DNA from: Deinococcus aerophilus
GTDB taxonomy: Bacteria > Deinococcota > Deinococci > Deinococcales > Deinococcaceae
DNA: 64,000 nucleotides
NCBI RefSeq assembly: GCF_014647075.1
Contig: NZ_BMOM01000012.1
Coordinates: 1 to 64,000, forward strand
Direction of reading: 5' to 3'
The notes under the pieces were generated by a model. It saw only the letters and a list, made by a program, of their open reading frames with translations, had not been told where the DNA came from and made no database searches. The translations under genes were made by a program, and so were the position numbers. Below are positions 1 through 9,023 of the stretch, in pieces (position 1 is the first letter of the stretch; every line of letters starts with the position of its first letter).

Positions 1-191
1 CACGCCCCTCCTCAAACCACCCTTGAGGTCGGCTGGCAACTCGTTTTCCGTCCAATCTCATAAAATCTGTCAGGCCGCCAGCATTGCTCCGTCACCGCCT
101 GCCTGAGAAAGCCTGGAATGAGATGGGATCAGACGTCGGGCCGAATCCGGCAAAACGTTGCCATACGGGTAGGAAATGTTATGTTGTGCGC

Positions 192-260
192 GGAGCCGGG
201 ATTGCTCCTGGGGAAGTTGTTATTAGCCGGTCGTCGGTTCAAGTCCGACCCCTGGCTCCA
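192..260 (+). other. tRNA 3'-end-like fragment (T arm plus encoded CCA)
   Basis: Positions 233-249 fold as a perfect T arm (GTCGG, loop TTCAAGT, CCGAC). A 7-base acceptor-like strand follows (CCCTGGC, 250-256), then T and CCA at 258-260, as in tRNAs with U73 such as Gly, Thr or Cys. No matching 5' acceptor strand, D arm or anticodon arm is present upstream. Instead 192-200 (GGAGCCGGG) can pair with 251-259 as a 9-bp stem. It could be the tRNA-derived half of an attachment site or the 3' domain of another structured RNA. It is not a complete tRNA. Confidence 0.4.
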
Positions 261-489
261 CAACAGTCAAGATGCGCTCTCTGAGCGCGTTTTTCGTTTG
301 CCGCAGACGTTGATGTGGGCCGGGCGATGGCCGAAGGTTGCTCCGGGTTCTTGCTGTTCGGGGATTCTGCATTCGTGAAAAGTAAAGGTGACACAGAGAA
401 TCTTCTGTCAAGCTCTGTCATGATCACGGGTCAGTAGACGGAGGCCGGTTCTTTTTTCGGGAATCGTCTTCGGAACTTTTCTGTACAGG

Positions 490-523
490 CCAGCTGCAGA
501 AGAATACCAGCTGCAGAAGAATA
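490..523. repeat. 17-bp perfect tandem duplication
   Basis: The unit CCAGCTGCAGAAGAATA occurs twice head to tail (490-506 and 507-523) in non-coding DNA upstream of the gene at 662. Each copy contains the palindrome CAGCTG overlapping CTGCAG. Function unknown: a recent slippage duplication or a duplicated protein-binding site. Confidence 0.85.
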
Positions 524-610
524 AGGACCACTCCCCAGATCAAGTGTCTTCTTTTTTACAGCGAAAGATAAAGCGCGCGAGGTCTGGGGAACGTTTTATC
601 TATAAAATAC

Positions 611-640
611 TTTACAACGGTGTTTCGGTGGCCCCATACT
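611..640 (+). promoter_or_regulatory. Promoter of the gene at 662
   Basis: TTTACA (611-616) and CATACT (635-640) are spaced by 18 bases and lie about 22 bases before the start codon, leaving room for the TTGGAGG ribosome-binding site. Unlike most genes in this window, this gene would therefore have a leader. A second AT-rich box (TATAAAAT, 601-608) lies just upstream. Confidence 0.45.
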
Positions 641-661
641 GTCTACTTGGAGGTCATCCCC

Positions 662-1084
662 ATGACAACTTACAAGAAACTCAGCGAACAGGTCCATGAA
701 CTTAGCAATGCACAGCGCAGTGATACCTTTGTCCGGATGTTCCGCGACGCCGTGCGCGACGGCAAGTTTGAGGCAGCTTATCTGCCGGAACGCTTTACCC
801 TGCCCAAGCAATTTACCCGCCGTGGCAGCGACGAGACCTACCAGCGCGACACCAAGGAAATGCTGTTTGAAGTCACGCCAAAGTTCGAGAAGTGGTTTGA
901 CGAAACGAACCGTGAACTGGCTGCCGCCCGCAAGGGAGGAGCCATCAAGCCGTCCGTGGAAGCAATTGAAGCCGGGCTGGTGGATTTCAAGCAGATGGCC
1001 GCCGAAACCCGTCAGAAAATGCAGGCCAGCTATGAGAAGGGGCAGGCCCTGGGCAAGAGCCGCGCCAAAGGCAAGCGCAAGTAA
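662..1084 (+). CDS. Conserved hypothetical protein, 140 aa
   Basis: I do not recognise this protein. It is soluble, rich in charged residues, mostly predicted helical, and ends in a strongly basic tail (KSRAKGKRK). No cysteine, signal peptide or membrane segment is seen. The ATG at 662 was chosen over an in-frame ATG at 620 because TTGGAGG lies about 8 bases before it and a promoter ends at about 640. It stands alone: a strong intrinsic terminator follows directly, and about 660 bases of AT-richer, repeat-bearing DNA precede it. The separate promoter, ribosome-binding site and terminator suggest a well-expressed single gene. The basic tail might contact nucleic acid, which is inference only. 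Confidence 0.75.
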   Translation: MTTYKKLSEQVHELSNAQRSDTFVRMFRDAVRDGKFEAAYLPERFTLPKQFTRRGSDETYQRDTKEMLFEVTPKFEKWFDETNRELAAARKGGAIKPSVEAIEAGLVDFKQMAAETRQKMQASYEKGQALGKSRAKGKRK

Positions 1085-1100
1085 GCTGTCATTCGATGTA

Positions 1101-1143
1101 GAACGGGCGGCGGGTCGCAAAACGACCTTCCGCCCGTTTTCTT
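1101..1143 (+). terminator. Intrinsic terminator after the gene at 662
   Basis: GAACGGGCGG and CCGCCCGTTTTC form a long GC-rich hairpin with an inner GGTCG/CGACC stem, followed by a T-rich tract. It separates the hypothetical gene from gmk. Confidence 0.85.
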
Positions 1144-1159
1144 TGTGCGGACTTGCGGG

Positions 1160-1165
1160 TATCCT
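1160..1165 (+). promoter_or_regulatory. -10 box TATCCT for leaderless gmk
   Basis: TATCCT lies 7 bases before the ATG at 1173, so the transcript should start at or next to the start codon. No convincing Shine-Dalgarno is seen. This supports 1173 as the start. Confidence 0.6.
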
Positions 1166-1172
1166 GACAGGA

Positions 1173-1898
1173 ATGACGTTCGACCAGGTTGATTCCCCTG
1201 TCCCTCTGCCCACCGACCGGCCCGCCCGCCGGGGCCTTCTGATTGTGATCACGGGCGCGTCCGGGGTCGGCAAGGGCACCCTGCGCGAACGCTGGCTGGC
1301 CGGACAGAACGTGTTCTACAGCACCTCGTGGACCACCCGTGGTGCCCGGCCCGGCGAGCAGGAAGGCGTGGATTACGTGTTCGTCTCGCCGGAAGTGTTC
1401 GCCGAGAAGGCGCAGGCAGACGGCTTTCTGGAACACGCCACGTTCGTCGGGCACCACTACGGCACGCCCATCGAACCCATTGAAGCGGCGCTGGCGCGCG
1501 GGCAGGACGTGGTGCTGGAAATCGAGGTGGAGGGAGCCATGCAGGTCAAGGCCCGGCTGGGCGAGGAAGCCATTCTGGTCTTCATCATGCCGCCGAGTCT
1601 GACCGAACTGCGCCGCCGCCTGGAGGGCCGCGCCACCGAGACCCCCGAGCGCATCGAGAAGCGGCTGTTGCGGGCGCGTGACGAGATCATGCACGCCCAT
1701 GCCTTCCGCTACGTGGTGGTGAACGACGACCTCAGCCGCGCGGTAGAGGAGTTGCTGGCCGTGCAGCGCGCCGAGCGTGCCGCCCAGCTGCCTCCCCAGG
1801 CGTGGAGCGCCGAGGACCACGCGGCTGTGGCGGCGGCGGCCCAGGTCCGCAGCGATCATCTCAGCCCCGAACAGCTCGCCCGCGTCGTCGAGTCCTGA
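1173..1898 (+). CDS. gmk: Guanylate kinase
   Basis: Phosphorylates GMP to GDP with ATP in the cytosol, a step in GTP and dGTP supply. The P-loop GASGVGKGT lies at about residues 28-36. The GMP-binding region follows ([13 protein letters not shown], then DYVF and a GHHYGTP segment), and the LID arginines are in [12 protein letters not shown]. The 241-residue length is slightly above the usual ~205 because of an N-terminal extension of about 20 residues and a C-terminal Ala-rich tail. The start at 1173 is set by the -10 box 7 bases upstream. A macro-domain gene follows 16 bases later with its own GGAGG site, so the two are probably co-transcribed. Confidence 0.95.
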   Translation: MTFDQVDSPVPLPTDRPARRGLLIVITGASGVGKGTLRERWLAGQNVFYSTSWTTRGARPGEQEGVDYVFVSPEVFAEKAQADGFLEHATFVGHHYGTPIEPIEAALARGQDVVLEIEVEGAMQVKARLGEEAILVFIMPPSLTELRRRLEGRATETPERIEKRLLRARDEIMHAHAFRYVVVNDDLSRAVEELLAVQRAERAAQLPPQAWSAEDHAAVAAAAQVRSDHLSPEQLARVVES

Positions 1899-1914
1899 AA
1901 GTGGAGGAGTAGGA

Positions 1915-2460
1915 ATGCCGCTGGAACTGATTCAGGGAGACATTGCGGCCCAGACCGCCTGCGCCGTGGTCACGGCCGCCAACAAGGAACTGGTGGGCGG
2001 CGGCGGCGTGGACGGTGCGGTCCACCGCGCCGCCGGACCCGGGCTGTTGCGGGCCATCCGGCAGATCGGCGGCACCCCCACCGGTACGGCCGTGATCACG
2101 CCCGCCTTCGGTCTGGAGCGGCGCGGCGTGCGTCATGTCATCCATGCGGTGGGCCCGGTCTGGCGCGGTGGCGAGCACGGCGAGGCCGAACTGCTCGCCG
2201 GTGCCTACCGCCGCGGTCTGGAACTGGCCGTTCAGCACGGCTGTTCCAGCGTTGCCTTTCCGTCCATCAGTACGGGGGTGTACGGCTACCCGCTTCAACA
2301 GGCCGCGCGGGTGGGGCTGTCGACCATCCGCACTTTTCTGGCCGACCATCCAGAGCTGCTGGTCCGGGTGGTGCTGTATGACGCAGGCAGCCTGCAGGTC
2401 TTCCGGGCGGCGCTGGAGCAGCTTCAAACGGATCCGGATGCATGGTTTGACGTCCCGTGA
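1915..2460 (+). CDS. Macro-domain protein (ADP-ribose binding/deacetylase-like)
   Basis: A single-domain macro protein of 181 residues, close to the YmdB/O-acetyl-ADP-ribose deacetylase size. Family motifs are present: QGDI near the N-terminus, [21 protein letters not shown] (catalytic-type Asn and the glycine-rich loop), and [12 protein letters not shown], which cradles the diphosphate. Such proteins bind ADP-ribose and often remove O-acetyl or ADP-ribosyl groups; the substrate here is unknown. The start has a GTGGAGGAG ribosome-binding site, so it is translated by the standard route behind gmk. A terminator follows at once. Confidence 0.9.
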   Translation: MPLELIQGDIAAQTACAVVTAANKELVGGGGVDGAVHRAAGPGLLRAIRQIGGTPTGTAVITPAFGLERRGVRHVIHAVGPVWRGGEHGEAELLAGAYRRGLELAVQHGCSSVAFPSISTGVYGYPLQQAARVGLSTIRTFLADHPELLVRVVLYDAGSLQVFRAALEQLQTDPDAWFDVP

Positions 2461-2485
2461 ATAACGCGCTATATTTTTTACATCA

Positions 2486-2510
2486 CCGCCGAAGCAGGCG
2501 GCTTTTTTAT
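2486..2510 (+). terminator. Intrinsic terminator after the macro-domain gene
   Basis: CCGCC-GAAGCA-GGCGG followed by CTTTTTTAT: a short GC stem with a 6-base loop and a six-T tract. Confidence 0.85.
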
Positions 2511-2590
2511 TGTGTCCTCCGGCAGCTGTGTTAAGGCGTCTTGAGCCGCCTGGGGCGCAGCGGGCCGCGTGCGCCCGCAAGCTGGAACGC

Positions 2591-2770
2591 ATGAGCGATG
2601 ACACCCAGCCGGGCTATGACCCCGCCAACCAGTCTCCCGCCGAGGGCCAGAGCCAGCCGATTCCCGAACAGGACCGGGGCAAGGCGCCCAACATGGACCC
2701 TGCAGACAAGGACGGTCCGGCGGAGGGGGCGCGGGACGCGGTCGAGGACGACGACACTCCGGCAGGTTGA
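2591..2770 (+). CDS. Small acidic hypothetical protein, 59 aa
   Basis: Low-complexity, strongly acidic and probably disordered, rich in Asp, Pro, Gly and Gln, with no hydrophobic core, cysteines or recognisable domain. It lies 12 bases before the endonuclease III gene and on the same strand, so the two may share a transcript. No strong ribosome-binding site is seen. The composition and the tight fit between a terminator and the next gene make it plausible, but short GC-rich frames like this can arise by chance. Confidence 0.5.
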   Translation: MSDDTQPGYDPANQSPAEGQSQPIPEQDRGKAPNMDPADKDGPAEGARDAVEDDDTPAG

Positions 2771-2782
2771 GCGGGGGGCGCC

Positions 2783-3553
2783 GTGTCGACCGGACCCGTG
2801 CTCAACGCGGCCCGCCCGGACAAGGAGCGGGCCGAACTGCTGGTCTGGATCAGGGAGCGTCTGCACGGCGAGTACGGGGACCGGCATCTGGACCCCCGGC
2901 GCGAGCCGATGCACGAGCTGATCAGCACCATCCTGTCGCAGCGCACCACCTGGCGCGACGAGGACGCCGCGTATCGGGAACTGCGCGCTCTGGGGGACTG
3001 GAACGCCATCATCGCTGCGCCGACCGAAGCCGTGGCCCACGCCATCCGCCGCAGCAACTACCCCGAGAGCAAGGCACCGCGTATTCAGGAAACCCTGCGC
3101 CGCATCCGCGACTCGCCGGGGGGCTACGATCTGGACTTTTTGCAGGACCTGCCCGTGAAGGACGCCCTGAAGTGGCTGACCGACCTGCCGGGCGTGGGTG
3201 CCAAGACCGCCAGTCTGGTGCTGCTGTTCAACTACGGGCACCCAGTCTTTCCGGTGGACACCCACGTTCACCGCATCACCACCCGGGTCGGCGCGATTCC
3301 CGTGATGGGCGAACAGGCCGCGCACCGGGCGCTGCTGAAGGTGCTGCCCCCCGACCCGCCCTTTCTGTACGAACTGCACCTGAACCTGCTCAAGCACGGG
3401 CAGCAGGTGTGCAGCTGGAGCGGCCCGAAGTGTGGGGTATGCGTGCTGCGGGATCGGTGCGACGCCTACACCATCTTCGGCAACAACGTGCCCAGTTTCA
3501 GCGAGACGGTGAAGGCAAAGGCCAGAACGCCGCGGGCCGGAAAACCTGCGTAA
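2783..3553 (+). CDS. nth: Endonuclease III-family DNA glycosylase
   Basis: A base-excision repair glycosylase/AP lyase that removes oxidised pyrimidines. The helix-hairpin-helix LPGVGAKTA carries the catalytic lysine (about K141), and VDTHVHR supplies the catalytic aspartate (about D159). Four cysteines in the spacing C-x6-C-x2-C-x5-C (about 210, 217, 220, 226) form the [4Fe-4S] site. At 256 residues it is longer than E. coli Nth because of an N-terminal extension and a short basic C-terminal tail. GTG start with a GGGGGG tract just upstream. D. radiodurans has several Nth paralogues; I cannot say which this one is. Confidence 0.93.
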   Translation: MSTGPVLNAARPDKERAELLVWIRERLHGEYGDRHLDPRREPMHELISTILSQRTTWRDEDAAYRELRALGDWNAIIAAPTEAVAHAIRRSNYPESKAPRIQETLRRIRDSPGGYDLDFLQDLPVKDALKWLTDLPGVGAKTASLVLLFNYGHPVFPVDTHVHRITTRVGAIPVMGEQAAHRALLKVLPPDPPFLYELHLNLLKHGQQVCSWSGPKCGVCVLRDRCDAYTIFGNNVPSFSETVKAKARTPRAGKPA

Positions 3554-3578
3554 GGACGCGGGCGCCCCGCTCTGTCCC

Positions 3579-4193
3579 TCAGCCCCGCTCGCGCTCGCGC
3601 AGGATCAGCTGGATCAGGCCGAGCAGAACCAGTTCTTCCTCGCCTGCTCGCGTGGAACGCAGCTCCTCGATCTCGAAGCGGCGCGAGAAGATGCTGCGGC
3701 GCTTGCGTACCCGGAAGGCCGCCGTGCCGCCCGCGTCCGTGACGGTATAGGTCGGATTGACAAAGTAATCGAAGCCCGCCGCGATCACGTCCCCGATCAG
3801 GGGCACCGCGTCGATCACACCCTCGATGACGGCCAGCCACGGCTGATCATCGCGGATGGTAAAGCGCGTCTGGCCATCGGGGCCGAGCAGGTCATATCCC
3901 GCGGCCCACAGGGTCCGCAGCCCCTGGGCCTGAAGAGCCCCCACCTCCGCGCCGTCCGTGCGCACGATCACCCGCCGCGCCTTCCAGTCCAGCGCTCCGG
4001 CGAGCAGCCCCCGCGCCCGCATGCTGTGGGTCTGATGCTGGCGGGCCTCGTCGGAAAAGACCCGCACCTCATCGCGGATGCTGAAGGTCTTCTCCTTGAC
4101 CACGGCGATCAACTGCCCCGAGGCGTCGGTGACGCGCAGCTCGGTAAAAAGGCTGAGCTTGAAGGTGATGGTGAGCGGAAAGGCGAGGTTCAC
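3579..4193 (-). CDS. LURP-one/tubby-like beta-barrel protein
   Basis: The sequence fits the LURP-one-related family: FPLTITFKLSLF at the N-terminus, a paired beta pattern with VTDASGQLIAVVKEKTFSIRDEVRVF, and a C-terminal helix (ELVLLGLIQLIL). These proteins form a tubby-like barrel; most bacterial members have no proven role, and lipid binding or scramblase activity has been proposed. The GTG at 4193 is preferred because family members begin just before the PLTxxFK segment. An upstream TTG at 4250 would add a Ser/Arg-rich tail. It follows fmt by about 75 bases on the same strand. Confidence 0.7.
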   Translation of the reverse strand: MNLAFPLTITFKLSLFTELRVTDASGQLIAVVKEKTFSIRDEVRVFSDEARQHQTHSMRARGLLAGALDWKARRVIVRTDGAEVGALQAQGLRTLWAAGYDLLGPDGQTRFTIRDDQPWLAVIEGVIDAVPLIGDVIAAGFDYFVNPTYTVTDAGGTAAFRVRKRRSIFSRRFEIEELRSTRAGEEELVLLGLIQLILRERERG

Positions 4194-4266
4194 GCCCGCA
4201 GGTACGCTGCTGGAGCGCGTTCGGTTCCCGGCAGACGCCGTTGCTGGCAATCACCGTTCCCAGGGG

Positions 4267-5198
4267 TTACGGTTCCCAGCGGTCAAACCGCGTGCCGGCG
4301 TCCACGCCCGCTGCGGGGGCCCACACGGCGGCAGGCTGCGCCTTGCGGGCTTCGGGCTGCACACTCTGCACCCGCACGGCCCCGACGCCGCACGCGATGA
4401 CCACGCCACTCGCCTCCACACCCAGCACCTCGCCGGGAGCGCCCTCGCCCTGGGCCAGCTCCAGGCCGCCGAGCTTGAGCCGCGCGCCCCCAAGAAAGGC
4501 GGTGGTCTGCGGCCATGCGGCCACGCCCCGGTAGCGGTCCACCACTGCCCGCGCCGGGTCGTGCCAGCGCACGAAACCGTCTTCCTTGACGAGCATCGGC
4601 GCGTGGGTCGCCGCCGCCTCGTCCTGCGGGGTGGGGGAGAGGTCGCCCAGCCGGGTCAGGGCGGTGACGATCAGCCGCGCGGCCTGTCCGGAGAGCGCGT
4701 GCGACAGTTCGAGGCTGGTCCACCCGGGCTCAATAGGCAGCTCTTCTTGCAACAGCACCGGGCCGGTGTCCATGCCGGGATCGGTCTGCATGATGGTCGT
4801 GCCGGTGACCGTCTCGCCCCGGATCAGCGCCCACTGAATCGGCGCGGCGCCCCGGTAGGCGGGCAGCAGGCTGGTGTGGGTGTTCAGGAACCCGAAACGG
4901 GGCACGGCGAGCAACGCGGCGGGCAGAATCTTGCCGTAGGCGCAGGTGACGGCCACATCCGCCCCGCAGCCGCGCAGGGTCTCCTCGAAGGCCGTATTGC
5001 GCCGCAGCTTCTCCGGCTGGGCCAGCGGCAGTCCCAGCTCGGCGGCCCGCGCGGCGACCGGCGGCGGCGTCAGCTTCAGGCCGCGCCCGACCGGTTTGTC
5101 CGGCTGGGCCACCACAAGCATCACCTCGAAGTGTTCCCGGACAGCTTCGAGCACCGGCAGTGCGAAGGCCGGCGAGCCGAAGAAGGCGACTTTCGGGG

Positions 5199-5202
<4 letters not shown>
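4267..5202 (-). CDS. fmt: Methionyl-tRNA formyltransferase
   Basis: Formylates initiator Met-tRNA using 10-formyl-tetrahydrofolate. The N-terminal domain begins VAFFGSPAFALPVL. The catalytic segment is FLNTHTSLLPAYRGAAPIQW (SLLP loop, Asn and His nearby), and TTIMQTDPGMDTGP carries the catalytic Asp. The C-terminal OB fold binds tRNA. The TTG at 5202 overlaps the TGA of def (TTGA), giving 311 residues, the normal family length; GAGCGGGGG upstream serves as ribosome-binding site. The overlap with def implies translational coupling of the enzymes that add and remove the formyl group. Confidence 0.93.
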
Positions 5203-5882
<680 letters not shown>

Positions 5883-5957
5883 AATGCTCTGTTTTACCAG
5901 AGCTGGGCGAAGGGAACCGAGCGGCGATTCCTGTTTGGTGGCTGGCCGGAGCTGGCC

Positions 5958-6218
5958 CTATTCGCCGCGCCGCCCGAAGACCACGGCGGCGGCCAGCCCC
6001 AGCGCTCCGGTCAGGCCGAGCACCAGCGGCAGGTCATGGCCGCGCAAAGAGGCGTCGGCGCTCAGCGCCAGCCCGCCCGCGCCCAGCAGCACGGTCAGGG
6101 CCAGCGCGGGCCAGGTAACGCCGCCGCGCGACACCTGTGCTCCCCAGCCGGCTCCGGCGAGCAGCAGGCACAGCAGCCCGGCCCAGTCGGCTGCCAGCCA
6201 GCTGCGCGGATCGTCCAT
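5958..6218 (-). CDS. Small integral membrane protein, 86 aa
   Basis: I do not recognise it. After a short polar N-terminus it has about three hydrophobic helices (GLLCLLLAGAGWG; TWPALALTVLLGAGGLAL; LPLVLGLTGALGLAAAVVF) and ends in GRRGE, suggesting a cytosolic C-terminus. The ATG at 6218 is preceded by GGAGG at good spacing. It lies between def and the divergent aguB gene, about 75 bases from def on the same strand. Confidence 0.65.
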   Translation of the reverse strand: MDDPRSWLAADWAGLLCLLLAGAGWGAQVSRGGVTWPALALTVLLGAGGLALSADASLRGHDLPLVLGLTGALGLAAAVVFGRRGE

Positions 6219-6298
6219 CAGGAGCTCGCCTCCGGGGGCCTCGCGTCCATGAGGGAAGCATACCGGTCCCGCTCCTGGCACGGCGCGGCGGCATCGGG

Positions 6299-6304
6299 TA
6301 GCCT
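6299..6304 (+). promoter_or_regulatory. -10 box TAGCCT for leaderless aguB
   Basis: TAGCCT is 6 bases before the ATG at 6311 and no ribosome-binding site is seen. The spacing is that of a leaderless transcript. Confidence 0.6.
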
Positions 6305-6310
6305 CGGGGC

Positions 6311-7219
<909 letters not shown>

Positions 7220-7255
7220 GGGACCTGCGCGGTCTGTCTGTGGGGTCCTGCGGCC

Positions 7256-7966
7256 ATGACCAGCAGCCCAGACCCCTTGCGGTGGCCTGAACCGGTGTCC
7301 GAGCAGCCTCATTCCCGCGCGTGGTACGCCCGGCTGGCCGCTGAACTGGGCGGCTACTGTCATCCATGGATCCGGGTGCTGGACGGCCCCGATCCGGAAC
7401 TGATTTTCGATACGACCTTGCAAACCCTGCTGCACCCCGCAACCCGCGTGCTGGAGGCTGGGTGCGGCCATGGTCCGGACGCCCTGCGCTTCGGCGGGCA
7501 GTGCGCCCGCTGGGTCGCCTACGACCGCCAGCCCGAACTGCTGGAGCTGGCCCGCGCGGGCGCTCCACACGCCGTCTGTCACCTCTGGGATGGAAAGGGG
7601 GAGGTCCCCCAGGGTCTGTGCGGTCCCTTCGATCTGATCGTGTCGCGTCGGGGACCCACCTCTGTGATTGATCATCTGCCCGCCGTGGCAGCGTCCGACG
7701 CCCGTTTTCTGTACGTGGGGCCACGCCTGGACGTGCCGCGCGTGTCTGAGCGGCTGGCTGCGGTGGCCTGGACCATCCAGGCCGAGTGGCGTGTGTCGGT
7801 GCGGGCCTGGGCGCCCACCTGGGATGATTGGCAGACCCGCTGCGGGTTCATGACTGAGCCGGCGCTCCGCGAGGACTGGGACGCACACGCCACCGAACGC
7901 GGCATGCCCTACCGCGAGGAACGGTACATCGTCCTGGCCGGCCCCGGCGGTGGGCCTTTGCCTTGA
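7256..7966 (+). CDS. SAM-dependent methyltransferase-like protein
   Basis: A class I methyltransferase fold is indicated by motif I VLEAGCGHGPDALRF, an acidic strand end (VAYDRQPELLELA) and a motif IV-like FDLIVSRRGP. The protein is 236 residues. The substrate is unknown. It begins 37 bases after aguB and could be co-transcribed with it. There is no clear ribosome-binding site. Confidence 0.75.
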   Translation: MTSSPDPLRWPEPVSEQPHSRAWYARLAAELGGYCHPWIRVLDGPDPELIFDTTLQTLLHPATRVLEAGCGHGPDALRFGGQCARWVAYDRQPELLELARAGAPHAVCHLWDGKGEVPQGLCGPFDLIVSRRGPTSVIDHLPAVAASDARFLYVGPRLDVPRVSERLAAVAWTIQAEWRVSVRAWAPTWDDWQTRCGFMTEPALREDWDAHATERGMPYREERYIVLAGPGGGPLP

Positions 7967-8052
7967 GACGAAGGGATGGGCTCCCTCTCAAGGTGTTTTT
8001 GCCACCTTCTGTCTGTCTGACCGCGGCGTGGTGGCCGGGGTGCAGGGGAGCT

Positions 8053-8208
8053 ATGCACCGCACCTTGCGGCTGCGGGTGCTGTTCGCCGTGAGTCTGGTG
8101 TTCGTGCTGTTGACCCCGGTGCTGGTCGTCACCTGCCTGATGTTGTGGACGGTTTTGCCCGGACCGGACCGGCGCCTGAGCGTCAGTCCGGGTAGCTCGC
8201 CCCGCTGA
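8053..8208 (+). CDS. Possible single-pass membrane peptide, 51 aa
   Basis: After a basic start (MHRTLRLR) there is one long hydrophobic helix ([18 protein letters not shown], continuing TCLMLWTVL) and a short polar tail. AGGGGAG lies just before the ATG. Its 3' end overlaps the convergent truA gene by 26 bases. The strong positive-inside helix pattern and ribosome-binding site favour a real gene, but its size keeps this tentative. Confidence 0.45.
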   Translation: MHRTLRLRVLFAVSLVFVLLTPVLVVTCLMLWTVLPGPDRRLSVSPGSSPR

Positions 8209-8962
8209 AGTACAGGCCGTGGGCCGGAACGTTCGCGCCCGCCCGCGCCCGCTCACGCGAGGCCAGAATGTCTGCCACCGCGTCCGGCTCCAGCCGCCCC
8301 GCGCCCACGAGCAGCAGCGTGCCCACCAGCCCGCGCACCATGTGGCGCAGGAAACTCTCGCCCGCCACCCGCACCTCCCACACTCCGGGTGCCGGATGAA
8401 CGCTCAGGGCGCGCAGCTCGCGCACGGTCTGGCGGTCCTCCTGGGTGGCAAAGGCGGCGAAGTCGTGGGTGCCGACCAGCCGCGTGGCGGCGGCGTTCAT
8501 GGCCCCGGCGTCCAGCGGCCCCGGAACGTGCAGCGCCCGCCCCTGCCACAGCGGATGACGCTGCGGGGCGCGCAGCAGACGGTACACGTAGCGGCGCTCG
8601 GTGCATGAAAACCGGGCATGAAAGCCCCCCGGGGCGGGTGCCGCGTCCAGTACTGCCAGCGTGGGAGGAAGGTGGGCGTTCAGTGCGCGGGCGAGCCGCG
8701 CCGGGGGCAGCGCGAAGTCGGCGGGCGCGTCCACATGCACCGGCATGGCCTCGGCATGGACGCCAGCGTCGGTGCGTCCGGCGGCCACCGGCCGGAACAC
8801 GCCGGGCGTCAGCGCGGTAAATGCGTGGTGAAGGGTGTCCTGAGCGCTGGGAGCGTTCGGCTGGGACTGCCAGCCGGCGAAGGCCGCTCCGTCCCAGGCC
8901 ACGGTCAGCCGCAGGCGGGTGAAGCCCTCGGGGGGAGCGTAGGTGGAACGGTCGGCGTGCAT
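8183..8962 (-). CDS. truA: tRNA pseudouridine(38-40) synthase
   Basis: Isomerises uridines 38-40 in the anticodon arm of tRNAs. The catalytic aspartate is in [11 protein letters not shown]; other family segments are [12 protein letters not shown] near the N-terminus and [15 protein letters not shown] near the C-terminus. The ATG at 8962 is chosen because TACCCT lies 7 bases upstream as a leaderless -10 box; it gives 259 residues, the usual length. The in-frame ATG at 9031 would add a hydrophobic-looking tail and would cross the promoter of the divergent peptidase gene. Confidence 0.93.
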   Translation of the reverse strand: MHADRSTYAPPEGFTRLRLTVAWDGAAFAGWQSQPNAPSAQDTLHHAFTALTPGVFRPVAAGRTDAGVHAEAMPVHVDAPADFALPPARLARALNAHLPPTLAVLDAAPAPGGFHARFSCTERRYVYRLLRAPQRHPLWQGRALHVPGPLDAGAMNAAATRLVGTHDFAAFATQEDRQTVRELRALSVHPAPGVWEVRVAGESFLRHMVRGLVGTLLLVGAGRLEPDAVADILASRERARAGANVPAHGLYFSGASYPD

Positions 8963-8969
8963 GGCGGCC

Positions 8970-8975
8970 AGGGTA
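8970..8975 (-). promoter_or_regulatory. -10 box TACCCT for leaderless truA
   Basis: On the minus strand TACCCT is followed by 7 bases and the truA ATG. This decides the start among three in-frame candidates. Confidence 0.6.
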
Positions 8976-9010
8976 GCGCCCGCTGTCATCATTAAGAAAG
9001 TCAGAACCGG

Positions 9011-9016
9011 TATGCT
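9011..9016 (+). promoter_or_regulatory. -10 box TATGCT for the peptidase at 9024
   Basis: TATGCT is followed by 7 bases and GTG. The in-frame ATG at 9012 lies inside this box and so cannot be the start if the promoter is correct. The divergent truA promoter is about 40 bases away. Confidence 0.6.
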
Positions 9017-9023
9017 CCGGGGC

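Larger units (their letters stand above)
1..661. other. Left-edge region without a recognisable gene
   Basis: No reading frame here looks like a real protein. The stretch holds a tRNA 3'-end-like fragment (192-260), a 17-bp perfect tandem duplication (490-523), a 7-bp inverted repeat CCCCAGA/TCTGGGG (533-539 and 583-589) and a promoter for the gene that follows (611-640). It is noticeably more AT-rich than the coding DNA to its right, particularly from about 370 to 620. Confidence 0.6.

Noticed and set aside
1..260. tmRNA (ssrA) 3' end
   Set aside because: The T arm and CCA look right, but the acceptor strand, the pseudoknot region and the resume frame expected for Deinococcus tmRNA (GNQNYALAA-type tag) are not seen in the 230 bases upstream.
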